Origin: Alphaproteobacteria bacterium
Lineage (GTDB): Bacteria > Pseudomonadota > Alphaproteobacteria > Micropepsales > Micropepsaceae
Direction of reading: 5' to 3'
DNA length: 45,578 nt
NCBI GenBank assembly: GCA_016792565.1
Contig: JAEUMK010000015.1
Coordinates: 1-45,578 of the forward strand
The notes under the pieces were generated by a model, which saw only the letters and a program-made list of their open reading frames with translations, was not told the origin of the DNA and made no database searches. The translations under genes and the position numbers were made by a program. This document shows positions 1-7,649 of the stretch, one piece after another (positions within the stretch are counted from its first letter, which is position 1; the number at the start of each line of letters is the position of its first letter).

Positions 1-86
1 AAGCGCTGATGCCCGGAGCGAAGGGCAAGCCCTTGGGCAGATTGCATGAATCCGCGCGACCGCTCGGTGTATTTCTCGATATCCAT
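1..86 (-). CDS. clpB: ClpB chaperone, N-terminal fragment (gene runs off the window)
   Basis: Only the first 28 codons are present, starting MDIEKYTERSRGFMQSAQ. This matches the opening of the Clp N-domain of alphaproteobacterial ClpB, the ATP-driven disaggregase that works with DnaK after heat stress. The ATG is at 86 on the minus strand, with GGAGGGAC just upstream. The gene continues beyond base 1, so the AAA+ modules cannot be checked. It is divergent from the MOSC gene across 200 bp holding a candidate heat-shock promoter. Its place beside DUF4167 and prmC-prfA fits the usual rhizobial order. Confidence 0.8.
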   Translation of the reverse strand, partial: MDIEKYTERSRGFMQSAQGLALRSGHQR

Positions 87-164
87 CTGTCCCTCCGATG
101 AGCGCTCCCGGCTGCGGCCGCCCCAGTTGGGCACGGCACCGCGGGGCCTCCAAGACCACAACTG

Positions 165-192
165 ATGTAGGGTCGCGCGGGCTGCGATCAAG
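165..192 (-). promoter_or_regulatory. Candidate RpoH (sigma-32) promoter for clpB
   Basis: On the minus strand CTTGAT (192-187) is followed after 14 bases by CCCTACAT (172-165). This resembles the sigma-32 pattern CTTGAA-N13..15-CCCCATNT and would start transcription about 70 bases before the clpB ATG. It is a pattern match only, supported by clpB being a classic heat-shock gene. Confidence 0.4.
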
Positions 193-286
193 ATTGACCG
201 GGGCCGGAAACGACCCGCGACCGCCTGTCACCTCCCGCCGGGAGAGGCCAGGCCCTAGGGGTGATGAACCTATCGCAGGGAGAGCC

Positions 287-1045
287 ATGCCGCAGGTCGA
301 GAGCCTCTATCGCTACCCCGTGAAGGGCCTGTCGCCGGAACGGCTGGAGGCGGTTGAACTGACCCCCGGGGAGACCTTTCCCGGCGACCGCGCCTATGCC
401 GTCGAACAGGGCGCGCACCAGTTCGACCCGGACGCTCCCCGGCACTTCCCGAAGACGAAGTACCTGATGCTGATGCGCGACGAGAAGCTGGCGGCGCTCG
501 ACACCTCGTTCGAGAACGAGGGCGCAGTGCTCACCCTCAGGCGCGGCGGCCGGCAGGTGGCGCGGGCGCAGCTCTCGACCCCGGTCGGGCGCGGCATCGC
601 CGAGCAGTTCTTCGCCGCCTATCTGGGCACGGCGTTGCCCGGCAAGCCGCGCATCGTCCACGGCGGCGGCCATGCCTTCACCGACGTCGCGGAGACCTGG
701 GTGTCGCTGATCAACCTTGCCAGCGTGCGCGATCTTGAGCGCGTAACGGGTGCGACGGTCGATCCGTTGCGTTTTCGCGGCAACATCCACATCGAGGGAC
801 TGGCCCCCTGGGCCGAGAACGACTGGATCGACCGAACGCTGCGCCTCGGCGATGTCCGGTTCGCCGTGCGCAAGGCGATCGTCCGCTGCGCCGCCACCAA
901 TGTGAATCCGGCGACGGCCGAACGCGACATGAACATCCCCCAGACGCTGCTGAGCGCCTTTGGCGCCAATGCCTGCGGCGTCTATCTGGAGGTTCTGGAG
1001 CGCGGCCGGATGGCTCCAGGCGATGTACTCACCCTGCCGGACTGA
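287..1045 (+). CDS. MOSC domain-containing protein
   Basis: A 252-residue protein with the layout of the MOSC family (molybdenum cofactor sulfurase C-terminal domain). The N-terminal beta-barrel part opens VESLYRYPVKGLSPE, and the C-terminal MOSC core carries the conserved region RFRGNIHIEG and a cysteine in RCAATNVNP. MOSC proteins handle sulfur or molybdenum cofactor chemistry in the cytoplasm; the exact substrate here is not readable. The frame is open from 98, but the ATG at 287 is preferred because GCAGGGAGAG precedes it and family homology starts there. It is convergent with the DUF4167 gene. Confidence 0.85.
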   Translation: MPQVESLYRYPVKGLSPERLEAVELTPGETFPGDRAYAVEQGAHQFDPDAPRHFPKTKYLMLMRDEKLAALDTSFENEGAVLTLRRGGRQVARAQLSTPVGRGIAEQFFAAYLGTALPGKPRIVHGGGHAFTDVAETWVSLINLASVRDLERVTGATVDPLRFRGNIHIEGLAPWAENDWIDRTLRLGDVRFAVRKAIVRCAATNVNPATAERDMNIPQTLLSAFGANACGVYLEVLERGRMAPGDVLTLPD

Positions 1046-1092
1046 CTGAGGAGCCCGATATGCGTGCCGTGCCGCTCGCGTTGGCCGTTCTA

Positions 1093-1141
1093 ATCTGGCG
1101 CGGCCGACCGGCGGCGACCGGGCCGGACCTGGTCGCCAGAT
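1093..1141. terminator. Inverted repeat between convergent genes, possible bidirectional terminator
   Basis: ATCTGGCG (1093-1100) pairs perfectly with CGCCAGAT (1134-1141). A second perfect pair, GGCGACC (1113-1119) with GGTCGCC (1131-1137), shares part of the same right arm, so two alternative stems are possible. It lies between the stops of the MOSC gene (1045) and the DUF4167 gene (1195). There is no T-run, so the terminator role is an inference from position. Confidence 0.35.
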
Positions 1142-1194
1142 CGGCCGCCAGGATTGCTGGGACTTGACCGTGCCGCTCGGTCGGCGCCCGCCGC

Positions 1195-1689
1195 TCAGAC
1201 GACCGGCTGGTCGTCGTCCATCGGCTGCGGCTGGGGCTGCGGCGGCTGGATCGCCTCGACCGTCGCGCCCTCCTGCGACGGGCCCTCGCCCTCGCCCTCG
1301 CCCTGATCGCCGGCTTCGCCATGCCCGTTGCCGTTCGCGTTGGCTCGGGCGTTCGCGGCATGCTGGTCGCGCTGCTGCTGCGTCATGGAAGCCTGCGCGG
1401 CCGCGATGATGCGGAAATAGTGCTCGGCGTGCTGAAGGTAGCTCTCCGCCATCACGCGGTCGCCGGAGGAATTGGCGTCGCGGGCGAGCTGAAGATACTT
1501 CTCGTAGACGTGCTGGGCGTTGCCGCGGACCTTTACGTCCGGCCCGGTGGATTCGAAGTTCCTGTGAAGGACGTTCTGCGGCTTGTTACCGCCGCCGCCG
1601 CCGCCACCACCACCACCGCCGCCGCCGCCGCCGCTGCGATTACGGCCGCGGCCGCGCTTGCCGCCGAAATTGTTCTGCTGAGGCCTCAT
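1195..1689 (-). CDS. DUF4167 domain-containing protein
   Basis: A 164-residue basic protein. It opens with MRPQQNNFGGKRGRGRNRS, then 15 consecutive glycines, then a DUF4167-type block of about 75 residues containing VLHRNFESTGPDVKVRGNA and YLQHAEHYFRII. The tail is low-complexity and rich in Q, P and E. The Arg/Gly-rich start followed by a helical domain suggests RNA binding, but the family function is unknown. ATG at 1689 has AAAGGAGAG about 10 bases upstream. It sits between clpB and prmC-prfA as in many alphaproteobacteria. The poly-Gly run is coded by a GCC/ACC trinucleotide tract. Confidence 0.85.
   Translation of the reverse strand: MRPQQNNFGGKRGRGRNRSGGGGGGGGGGGGGGGNKPQNVLHRNFESTGPDVKVRGNAQHVYEKYLQLARDANSSGDRVMAESYLQHAEHYFRIIAAAQASMTQQQRDQHAANARANANGNGHGEAGDQGEGEGEGPSQEGATVEAIQPPQPQPQPMDDDQPVV
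1588..1632. repeat. Trinucleotide tract coding 15 glycines in the DUF4167 gene
   Basis: Plus-strand reading is ACC, five GCC, four ACC, five GCC: 45 bases with no interruption of the Gly frame. Simple tracts of this length can change by whole codons through slippage, which would alter linker length without breaking the frame. Confidence 0.9.
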
Positions 1690-1978
1690 GTCGAAGGCTC
1701 TCTCCTTTGGTCATTGTCATTGAGGGTCGCACGTTTCCGCCCTGCGGTTCGCCGCGCTGCTCCGGATCGCAAAAAGCGCTCCGGCCGTGCGGCGGCGAAC
1801 CTGGTCAGCGGACGTTTGCGTTGTCGTCGGACCGGGCGCTTCATCTGCCGCGCTCCCACCCGTCCGCCCGATCTTGTTGGCGTTGACGGGATGCGCGGCC
1901 GCATCCGGCCTGTCCCCGGATCGGAAATTACTCCTTTCGATCCGTCGTTCCAACTGGAATCTAAGCTGCCGGATGACG

Positions 1979-2818
1979 CTACGTAAATGCGGCAACGACC
2001 CGGCCGATGCCTGCGAGATCGGGGACGATACGCGTTCGCGGGAAGCCCGATCGCCGGAGAAGGCTCGCGACGGGCTCGGCCTGGCCCTCTCCCACCTCGA
2101 CGATCAGCGCCCCCCCTTCGGCCAGGCGGCTGGCTGCGACTGCCGATAGGGCACGATAGGCGCCAAGCCCGTCAGGACCGCCATCGAGGGCAAGATGCGG
2201 TTCGAAGTCACGCACATCCGGCGCCAGCCCGGCGATGTCGGCGCTGGGGATGTAGGGCGGGTTGGAGACGATCAGATCGAAGTTGCCGCGCACATGGCTC
2301 CACCAGCTGGACCGCCCGAATCGGGCGCGCGCCCCGACGCCGGCCCGCAGCGCGTTGCGGCGCGCCACCTCCAGCGCCGGCTCGCTGACATCGACGCCAA
2401 GGCCGCTCGCGTTCGGCAGTTCGCAGAGAAGCGCAATGAGGATCGCGCCGCTGCCCGTGCCGAAATCGACGATCTCCAAAGGGGCGCGCCGATCTCCGGC
2501 ATGGGCGAGGGCCGTCTCGATCAGGATTTCGGTTTCGGGCCGCGGCACCAGCGTCGCCGACGTCACTTCAAGATCGAGCGTCCAGAAGCCGCGCCGGCCG
2601 GCGATATGGGCGAAGGGCTCGTGCGTGACGCGCCGGGCGAGAAGCGTGCGGAAGCGTTCGCCCGTCGCGACATCGACCGCCGGATCGTCCAGCACCAGCG
2701 CCTGCGCCTCGACGCCCAGCGCCAGTGCCAGCAGCAGGCGGGCCTCGCGGCGCGGCGCCTCGATGCCGGCCGCCAGAAGCGCGCGCTCGCCTTCAGCGAC
2801 CAGCGCCGAGGCCTTCAT
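1979..2818 (-). CDS. prmC: Peptide chain release factor N5-glutamine methyltransferase PrmC (HemK)
   Basis: A 279-residue protein that methylates the glutamine of the GGQ motif of release factors using S-adenosylmethionine. Visible are the N-terminal helical domain, the class I motif [15 protein letters not shown] and the signature NPPY near residue 188, which binds the target glutamine. The length is normal. Its ATG overlaps the prfA stop by 4 bases (2815-2818), so the enzyme is translationally coupled to its substrate RF1. Confidence 0.95.
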   Translation of the reverse strand: MKASALVAEGERALLAAGIEAPRREARLLLALALGVEAQALVLDDPAVDVATGERFRTLLARRVTHEPFAHIAGRRGFWTLDLEVTSATLVPRPETEILIETALAHAGDRRAPLEIVDFGTGSGAILIALLCELPNASGLGVDVSEPALEVARRNALRAGVGARARFGRSSWWSHVRGNFDLIVSNPPYIPSADIAGLAPDVRDFEPHLALDGGPDGLGAYRALSAVAASRLAEGGALIVEVGEGQAEPVASLLRRSGFPRTRIVPDLAGIGRVVAAFT

Positions 2819-3885
2819 GCCGCCGTGCCGTCAAGCGCCGCCAGCTTCTTGGCCTGGTCCTCGGCGATCAGCGCATCGATCACCTCGCCGAGATCGTCGC
2901 CGGCGATCACCCGGTCGAGCTTGTAGAGCGTCAGATTGATCCGGTGGTCGGTGACCCGCCCTTGCGGGAAATTGTAGGTGCGGATGCGTTCCGAGCGATC
3001 GCCCGAGCCGACCTGGTCCTTGCGGTCGGCGGCGCGCACCGAGTCGACCCGGCTGCGTTCCGCGTCGTAGAGGCGGGCTTTGAGCATCTTCATCGCCCGC
3101 GCCTTGTTCTTGTGCTGGGATTTCTCCTCCTGGGAGGCCGCCACGACGCCGGTCGGGATGTGGGTGATGCGCACCGCCGATTCCGTCTTGTTGACGTGCT
3201 GGCCGCCCGCACCCGAGGCACGGTAGACGTCGATGCGCAGATCGCTGTCCTTGATGTCGATCTCGACGTCTTCGGCCTCCGGCAGCACGGCGACGGTGGC
3301 GGCGGAGGTGTGAATGCGGCCCTGCGCCTCGGTCTGCGGGACGCGTTGCACCCGGTGCACGCCGCTTTCGAACTTCAGCTTGGCGAAGACGCCCTGGCCC
3401 TCGACCGACAGGATCGCTTCCTTGACGCCGCCCAGATCGCTCTCCGAGACCGAGAGAAGCTCGACCCGCCAGCCCTGCAGCTGGGCGTAGCGGCGATACA
3501 TCGCCATCAGGTCGCCGGCGAAGAGCGCCGCCTCGTCGCCGCCGGTTCCGGCGCGGATTTCGAGGATCGCGCTGCCCTCGTCCGCCGCGTCGCGCGGGAT
3601 GAGCAGCAGCTTGAGGCCGCGCTCCAGCGCCGGCAGGCGGTCCTTGACGCTCTCCATCTCCTCGCGGGCGAGCGCCGCCATCTCGGCGTCCTTGTCGTTC
3701 GCCATCGCCTCCAGCGAGAGGCGCTCGGCCTCCGCCGCGCGGTATTCGGCCAGCGCCTCGGCGACGGGCCTCAACTGGGCGCGCTCCTTCGACAGCTTGA
3801 CGAGATCGCCATGGCCGGCGGCGAGCTGCGCCTCGATCTCCTCGAAACGGGCGGCGATGCGATCGATCTGTGCGGTGGGCAACAT
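2815..3885 (-). CDS. prfA: Peptide chain release factor 1
   Basis: A 356-residue class I release factor recognising UAA and UAG. The catalytic GGQ loop is visible as [14 protein letters not shown] near residue 228, and the N-terminal coiled-coil domain opens [21 protein letters not shown]. The length is typical. It lies 33 bases downstream of ispG and overlaps prmC by 4 bases, so prfA-prmC form a coupled pair within the ispG operon. Confidence 0.96.
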   Translation of the reverse strand: MLPTAQIDRIAARFEEIEAQLAAGHGDLVKLSKERAQLRPVAEALAEYRAAEAERLSLEAMANDKDAEMAALAREEMESVKDRLPALERGLKLLLIPRDAADEGSAILEIRAGTGGDEAALFAGDLMAMYRRYAQLQGWRVELLSVSESDLGGVKEAILSVEGQGVFAKLKFESGVHRVQRVPQTEAQGRIHTSAATVAVLPEAEDVEIDIKDSDLRIDVYRASGAGGQHVNKTESAVRITHIPTGVVAASQEEKSQHKNKARAMKMLKARLYDAERSRVDSVRAADRKDQVGSGDRSERIRTYNFPQGRVTDHRINLTLYKLDRVIAGDDLGEVIDALIAEDQAKKLAALDGTAA

Positions 3886-3918
3886 GGGGCGGGATGTAGC
3901 GTCTGCGGCGCGCGAGCG

Positions 3919-5064
3919 CTACTCGGCCGCGCGGGGCGGCGTAGCGCGGGCGGCTTCGATCTCGGCGGCCTTCTTCTCGCAGAGCGCGACGATGTGCTCG
4001 ACGAGGTCGTCGTTGGACAGCTTGTAGGCCTGCTTGCCCGCCAGATAGACCATGCCCGAACCGCCGGAGCCCTTGCCCAGCGAGCCGCCGCCGGTAAAGC
4101 CGATATCGGTCTGCGTCGCCTCGCCGGGGCCGTTCACGACGCAGCCGATGATCGACAGGCTCATGGGCGTGGCGATGTGCTTCAGCCGCTCCTCCAGAAT
4201 GCCGACCGTCTTGATGACGTCGAAGCCCTGACGGGCGCAGGACGGGCACGAGATGATGTTGACGCCGCGATGGCGCAGACCCAGCGCCTTGAGGATGTCG
4301 AAGCCGACGCGCACCTCCTCTACCGGATCGGCCGACAGCGAGACCCGGATCGTATCGCCGATTCCGGCCCACAGCAGCGAACCGATGCCGATCGACGACT
4401 TCACCGTGCCCGGGATCATGCCGCCCGCCTCGGTGACGCCCAGGTGAAGCGGATAGTCGCAGGCCTCCGCGAGGCCCTGATAGGCGGCGGCGGCAAGGAA
4501 GACGTCGGACGCCTTCACCGATATCTTGAACTCGCGGAAATCGTTGTCTTCCAGCAGCCGCGCGTGATTGAGCGCGCTTTCCACCATCGCTTCGGGACAC
4601 GGCTCGCCGTAGCGCTCCAGCAGTTCGGGCTCGAGGCTTCCGGCGTTGACGCCGATACGCATCGAGCAGCCATGGTCCTTGGCCGCCTGCACCACCTCGC
4701 GCACGCGCGCCGCCGAGCCGATATTGCCGGGATTGATGCGCAGGCACGCCGCGCCTGCTTCGGCCGCCTCGATGGCGCGGCGGTAGTGGAAATGGATGTC
4801 GGCGACGATCGGCACGCGGACGGCGCGGACGATCGCCTTCAGCGCCTTGGACGAGTCCTCGTCCGGCACCGAGACGCGCACGATATCGGCGCCCGCCTCC
4901 TCCAATGCCCTGACCTGCCGGATCGTCGCCGCCGCGTCGGCGGTGATCGTGTTGGTCATCGACTGGACGCTGATCGGCGCGTCGCCGCCGACCTCGACGG
5001 CGCCGACCCGGATCTTGCGGCTGACGCGGCGCGAGATCTGGCGGTAAGGCCGGATGGCGCTCAT
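3919..5064 (-). CDS. ispG: 4-hydroxy-3-methylbut-2-en-1-yl diphosphate synthase (flavodoxin)
   Basis: A 381-residue iron-sulfur enzyme of the MEP isoprenoid pathway that converts MEcPP to HMBPP. Family blocks visible are SVQSMTNT near the start, the [4Fe-4S] ligands in [10 protein letters not shown] (around 271) and CVVNGPGEA (around 307), and RINPGNIG. The frame is open further upstream to 5235, but that part is an Arg/Pro-rich antisense artefact over the RodZ-like gene, so MSAIRPYRQ at 5064 is taken as the start. Only 4 bases separate it from the RodZ-like stop, so the two are probably co-transcribed. Confidence 0.95.
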   Translation of the reverse strand: MSAIRPYRQISRRVSRKIRVGAVEVGGDAPISVQSMTNTITADAAATIRQVRALEEAGADIVRVSVPDEDSSKALKAIVRAVRVPIVADIHFHYRRAIEAAEAGAACLRINPGNIGSAARVREVVQAAKDHGCSMRIGVNAGSLEPELLERYGEPCPEAMVESALNHARLLEDNDFREFKISVKASDVFLAAAAYQGLAEACDYPLHLGVTEAGGMIPGTVKSSIGIGSLLWAGIGDTIRVSLSADPVEEVRVGFDILKALGLRHRGVNIISCPSCARQGFDVIKTVGILEERLKHIATPMSLSIIGCVVNGPGEATQTDIGFTGGGSLGKGSGGSGMVYLAGKQAYKLSNDDLVEHIVALCEKKAAEIEAARATPPRAAE

Positions 5065-5068
5065 CGGC

Positions 5069-6154
5069 TCAGTCTTCCGGAGAAGGCGCCGGAGGCGAGG
5101 CGGGCGTCGCGGCCGGCGCCGGGGCCGGCTCTGCCGCGGCGGGTTCGGCCGCAGGCGCTGGCGCCGCGGCCGGACGCTCGGCCGGCGCGCCGTAGGCCTC
5201 GGGCGACAGGGCGAAGTCGGTGACGGCCGCGCCATCGGCGCCGGCGCGGCCGATAAAGGTGCCGTCGAGGATTACGTCCAGCGCCCCGGCATCGGAGATC
5301 GACAGCGCAAGGCCGGACTTGTTGGGCACGCGGTAGCTGTCGCCCGCCTCGAGCGTGCGGTTGATGTAGATGGTGTTGCGCAGTTCGGTGGAGGCGACCG
5401 TCAGCAACGTCGCCCGCCGCGCGATGAAGACGATCCGGGCGTCGGTGTTGGACTTGCCCATCTCGCGTCCCGTCGCCGCCTGGGGCGCTTCCCCGGCCGC
5501 GGCCGCGACGATCCCGCCGGGCCGCGCTGCCGGGGTCGGTTCCGGGGTGGGAACAGGCGTCGGCGCCGGGGTCGGCGGCGGCGCTGCGACGGCGGGAGCC
5601 GCCTGGGCGCCCTCAAGGACTTCGGGCGGCGGCGTGGTCGAGCCCGCCGGATCGGCCTCGGCGGTTGCCGCGGCGCTGGGGGTAAGCGGCCGCGAGCCGC
5701 CGATCCAGCCCGCCTGGGTGGCAAGGTAGTAGGCGCCGGCCACAGCGCCGGCGAGGCAGAGGACGATCACGCCGACGGAAACGAACGAGAAGCGCTGCTC
5801 TTCCTCCGGCACCGCGATGGCGAAGTGTCCGGTCGGCTCCTGCGCCGCCATCTCGGCCTTGTAGCGGCGCACGACGTCGGCTGTGTCGAGGCGCAGGTAG
5901 TCGGCATAGGAGCGAACGAAGCCGACCGCATAGGCCTGGCCGGGCAGCAGGTCGTGACGCGACTGCTCGATCGCCTCGACCAGATCCTTGCGGATACGCA
6001 GCACCTGGCTCACCTGCGCGACCGTCTCGCCGCGCTGCAGGCGGATCGCGCGCAGCTCCATGCCGACGCTCTCGTCGGAAGCGCTGGGCGCCTCCTGGAC
6101 GTCTTTCAGATTGAGCCGGCGGCTGGTCGGCGTATGGCCGGATTCGGACGACAC
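5069..6154 (-). CDS. RodZ-like helix-turn-helix membrane protein with DUF4115 domain
   Basis: A 361-residue bitopic protein. Residues 31-95 hold a Cro-type HTH ([20 protein letters not shown] and later [14 protein letters not shown]), residues about 123-145 form one membrane segment, residues 160-230 are a Pro/Ala/Thr-rich linker, and residues about 238-318 match the RodZ C-terminal DUF4115 beta domain. RodZ links the MreB cytoskeleton to the elongation machinery at the inner membrane. The C-terminal tail is again Pro/Ala-rich. It is the first gene of an apparent minus-strand operon with ispG, prfA and prmC. An internal start at residue 32 is possible. Confidence 0.85.
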   Translation of the reverse strand: MSSESGHTPTSRRLNLKDVQEAPSASDESVGMELRAIRLQRGETVAQVSQVLRIRKDLVEAIEQSRHDLLPGQAYAVGFVRSYADYLRLDTADVVRRYKAEMAAQEPTGHFAIAVPEEEQRFSFVSVGVIVLCLAGAVAGAYYLATQAGWIGGSRPLTPSAAATAEADPAGSTTPPPEVLEGAQAAPAVAAPPPTPAPTPVPTPEPTPAARPGGIVAAAAGEAPQAATGREMGKSNTDARIVFIARRATLLTVASTELRNTIYINRTLEAGDSYRVPNKSGLALSISDAGALDVILDGTFIGRAGADGAAVTDFALSPEAYGAPAERPAAAPAPAAEPAAAEPAPAPAATPASPPAPSPED

Positions 6155-6228
6155 GATGCTGACTGACCCTTGCGCGGAAGGCTTGCGGCGGGCGGCGATG
6201 TCGCCCGGCCCGTCCGGCGGTCACATAA

Positions 6229-6241
6229 CCCCGCAACGGGG
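6229..6241 (-). terminator. Short hairpin downstream of the 75-residue unknown gene
   Basis: On the minus strand CCCCG-TTG-CGGGG is followed by TTATGT, about 54 bases after the stop at 6295. The stem is only 5 bp and the T-run is poor, so it is a weak terminator candidate. Confidence 0.25.
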
Positions 6242-6294
6242 CGCGACGCAATGAAGAGCGTATGGAGGCTGCCCCCCGGAGGGAGGCCTCGGCG

Positions 6295-6522
6295 TCAGGC
6301 GGCGTGCGGCGCGCGCAGGCGGTCCATCAGCTGGGCCTGGACGTCGGCGCGGGCGAGAGCCGCCTCGTCCATCAGCCGGCCCGTCTTGATGTCGAAGATC
6401 TGGATCTGCGAGGCGCCCTCGCCCTTCAGATCGCTGATCCCTGCGAGGGCCGAAGCGGCCGTCAGGTGGCCGGTCGAAACCTGGCGGCCATCCTTGCGGT
6501 GCGCGGAAAGAGAGTATTTCAT
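6295..6522 (-). CDS. Small conserved-looking protein of unknown function (75 aa)
   Basis: Starts MKYSLSAHRKDGRQVSTGHL and ends in an Arg/Ala-rich helix. A central stretch (GASQIQIFDIKTGRLMDEAAL) looks like a beta strand followed by a helix. There is no signal peptide or membrane segment. ATG at 6522 is chosen over the longer frame to 6633 because GAAGAA precedes it and the upstream residues look non-coding. It stands alone, divergent from the cold-shock gene. I do not recognise a named family. Confidence 0.6.
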   Translation of the reverse strand: MKYSLSAHRKDGRQVSTGHLTAASALAGISDLKGEGASQIQIFDIKTGRLMDEAALARADVQAQLMDRLRAPHAA

Positions 6523-6777
6523 GATTTCTTCATAGCAGATCGGCGCGTCCTGCGGGGATTTTACTTGGGACCGGGCGGCGATATTTCGGCCATTGGAAAA
6601 TAAGGCCTTGCAATATCGCCGCAGCGAGCGCATTTGAGCCGCGTCGATAGACGGTCGATTGGACTTTGGCTGGCGCTTCCGTTTGCGCCGCCGGCGATCA
6701 TTTTACCCGAAACTGCAAGTTCGACGCTTCGCGGAAGACCGCGGGGGCATACATCCTTGTTTTGAGAAAGGGCTCCC

Positions 6778-6990
6778 ATGACGACGGGAACCGTGAAGTG
6801 GTTTAACACGCAAAAGGGCTTTGGTTTCATCGCCCCCGACGATGGCGGCAGCGACGCCTTCGTGCATATCAGCGCCGTCGAGCGCTCGGAACTCGGCAGC
6901 CTCAATGAGGGCCAGAAGGTCAGCTATGAGCTCCAGAAGGACCGTCGCACCGGCAAGATGTCGGCGGAAAACCTGAAGGCCGTCGGCTAA
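6778..6990 (+). CDS. Cold-shock protein, CspA family
   Basis: A 70-residue OB-fold nucleic-acid-binding protein covering one complete cold-shock domain. RNP1 is visible as KGFGFI (residues 14-19) and RNP2 as AFVHI (28-32), and the TVKWFN start is typical. Such proteins bind single-stranded RNA or DNA and act as RNA chaperones. ATG at 6778 follows GAGAAAGG. The 255-base AT-richer upstream region leaves room for a long 5' UTR, as in other csp genes, but no cold-box could be confirmed. A strong hairpin terminator follows at 7094-7129. Confidence 0.95.
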   Translation: MTTGTVKWFNTQKGFGFIAPDDGGSDAFVHISAVERSELGSLNEGQKVSYELQKDRRTGKMSAENLKAVG

Positions 6991-7338
6991 CCGGCGACGC
7001 GGCGCCTCGCGCGCTGCGCCCCTCCCTCGCGGACGACGACGCCGGCCACGGATGGACTGGCGGCGGCGGCGGCCGCGGGGACCGACACCAGACGAAAGGC
7101 CCCCTCCGGATGACGGTGCGGGGCCTTTCTCGTTCTGCCGGCCGCGGACGGTTCAATGGCGCCGGCGCGGACGAAAGGCGCGGATTTTCCGGACGGCGGC
7201 GGCGGATTGAACCCGGCCTTCGAATTGAACGTCGCTTTCGGGCGGGTCGCGCGAATTGAACGGCGCCCCCGGCCAGCCCCGCCGTATTAGGATTATATAC
7301 GTATACCGGGCGAGGTTTTCAAGCCCGCCGGGTGTCCC
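6991..7338. other. 348-base intergenic region: terminator, short direct repeats and an AT-rich palindrome
   Basis: It holds the csp terminator (7094-7129), then an 11-base direct repeat CGAATTGAACG at 7221-7231 and 7252-7262 with a related CGGATTGAAC at 7203-7212. Next is an AT-rich stretch around 7286-7307 containing the palindrome TATACGTATA (7296-7305). The flanking genes point toward it from both sides, so no known gene needs a promoter here. No convincing protein frame is visible. Confidence 0.6.
7094..7129 (+). terminator. Rho-independent-type terminator after the cold-shock gene
   Basis: GAAAGGCCCC (7094-7103) pairs perfectly with GGGGCCTTTC (7120-7129) across a 16-base loop, and TCGTT follows. 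The 10-bp stem, 104 bases after the csp stop, is the clearest intrinsic terminator in the window despite a short T-run. Confidence 0.75.
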
Positions 7339-7584
7339 TCAGCTCTCGTCGACGGCGGTCACCGGACGGTCGTCGCCGCGCGAGGCCTCGTCGTGCCAGA
7401 CGCCGTCCTCGTCCTCCCACGAGATCGAGACCGCGTGCGCGTCCGGCCATTGCTGTTCGAAGGCCGCCCGCCGCGCCGCCGCCACCGCCTCGGCCTTGGC
7501 CGGGTAAGGCTCGGAGAAGACGCCGTCCAGCGTGTAGGCGAAACCGCCGTCGTGCGGGACGATGCGATAGGTGACCTTGCGCAT
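7339..7584 (-). CDS. DUF2188-like protein (81 aa)
   Basis: The small protein starts MRKVTYRIVPHDGGFAYTLDG, followed by PYPAKAEAVAAARRAAFEQQ and an acidic, Trp-containing segment WEDEDGVWHDE. The strand-strand-helix order and the pattern 'HDGGFAY...A...AARRAA' resemble DUF2188 proteins, whose role is unknown. No signal or membrane segment is present. It lies between the cold-shock region and ptsP with its own start at 7584, preceded by CGGAGGC. It may be a stand-alone gene. Confidence 0.7.
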   Translation of the reverse strand: MRKVTYRIVPHDGGFAYTLDGVFSEPYPAKAEAVAAARRAAFEQQWPDAHAVSISWEDEDGVWHDEASRGDDRPVTAVDES

Positions 7585-7649
7585 GGGAGCCTCCGTCGCG
7601 GGAGGCCGATCCTAGCCCCATCGGCGCAGCGGCGAAAGCGCGCGGCGCT

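Noticed and set aside
98-286. N-terminal extension of the MOSC protein
   Set aside because: The extra 63 residues have no similarity to the family, and a good ribosome site precedes the ATG at 287.
2725-5223. An 832-codon plus-strand open frame
   Set aside because: It lies antisense to prfA and ispG, is rich in Arg, Asp and Ala, and has no recognisable domain. Long antisense frames are expected at this GC level.
5065-5235. N-terminal extension of IspG
   Set aside because: The added 57 residues are Arg/Pro-rich and overlap the RodZ-like gene; family homology starts at MSAIRPYRQ.
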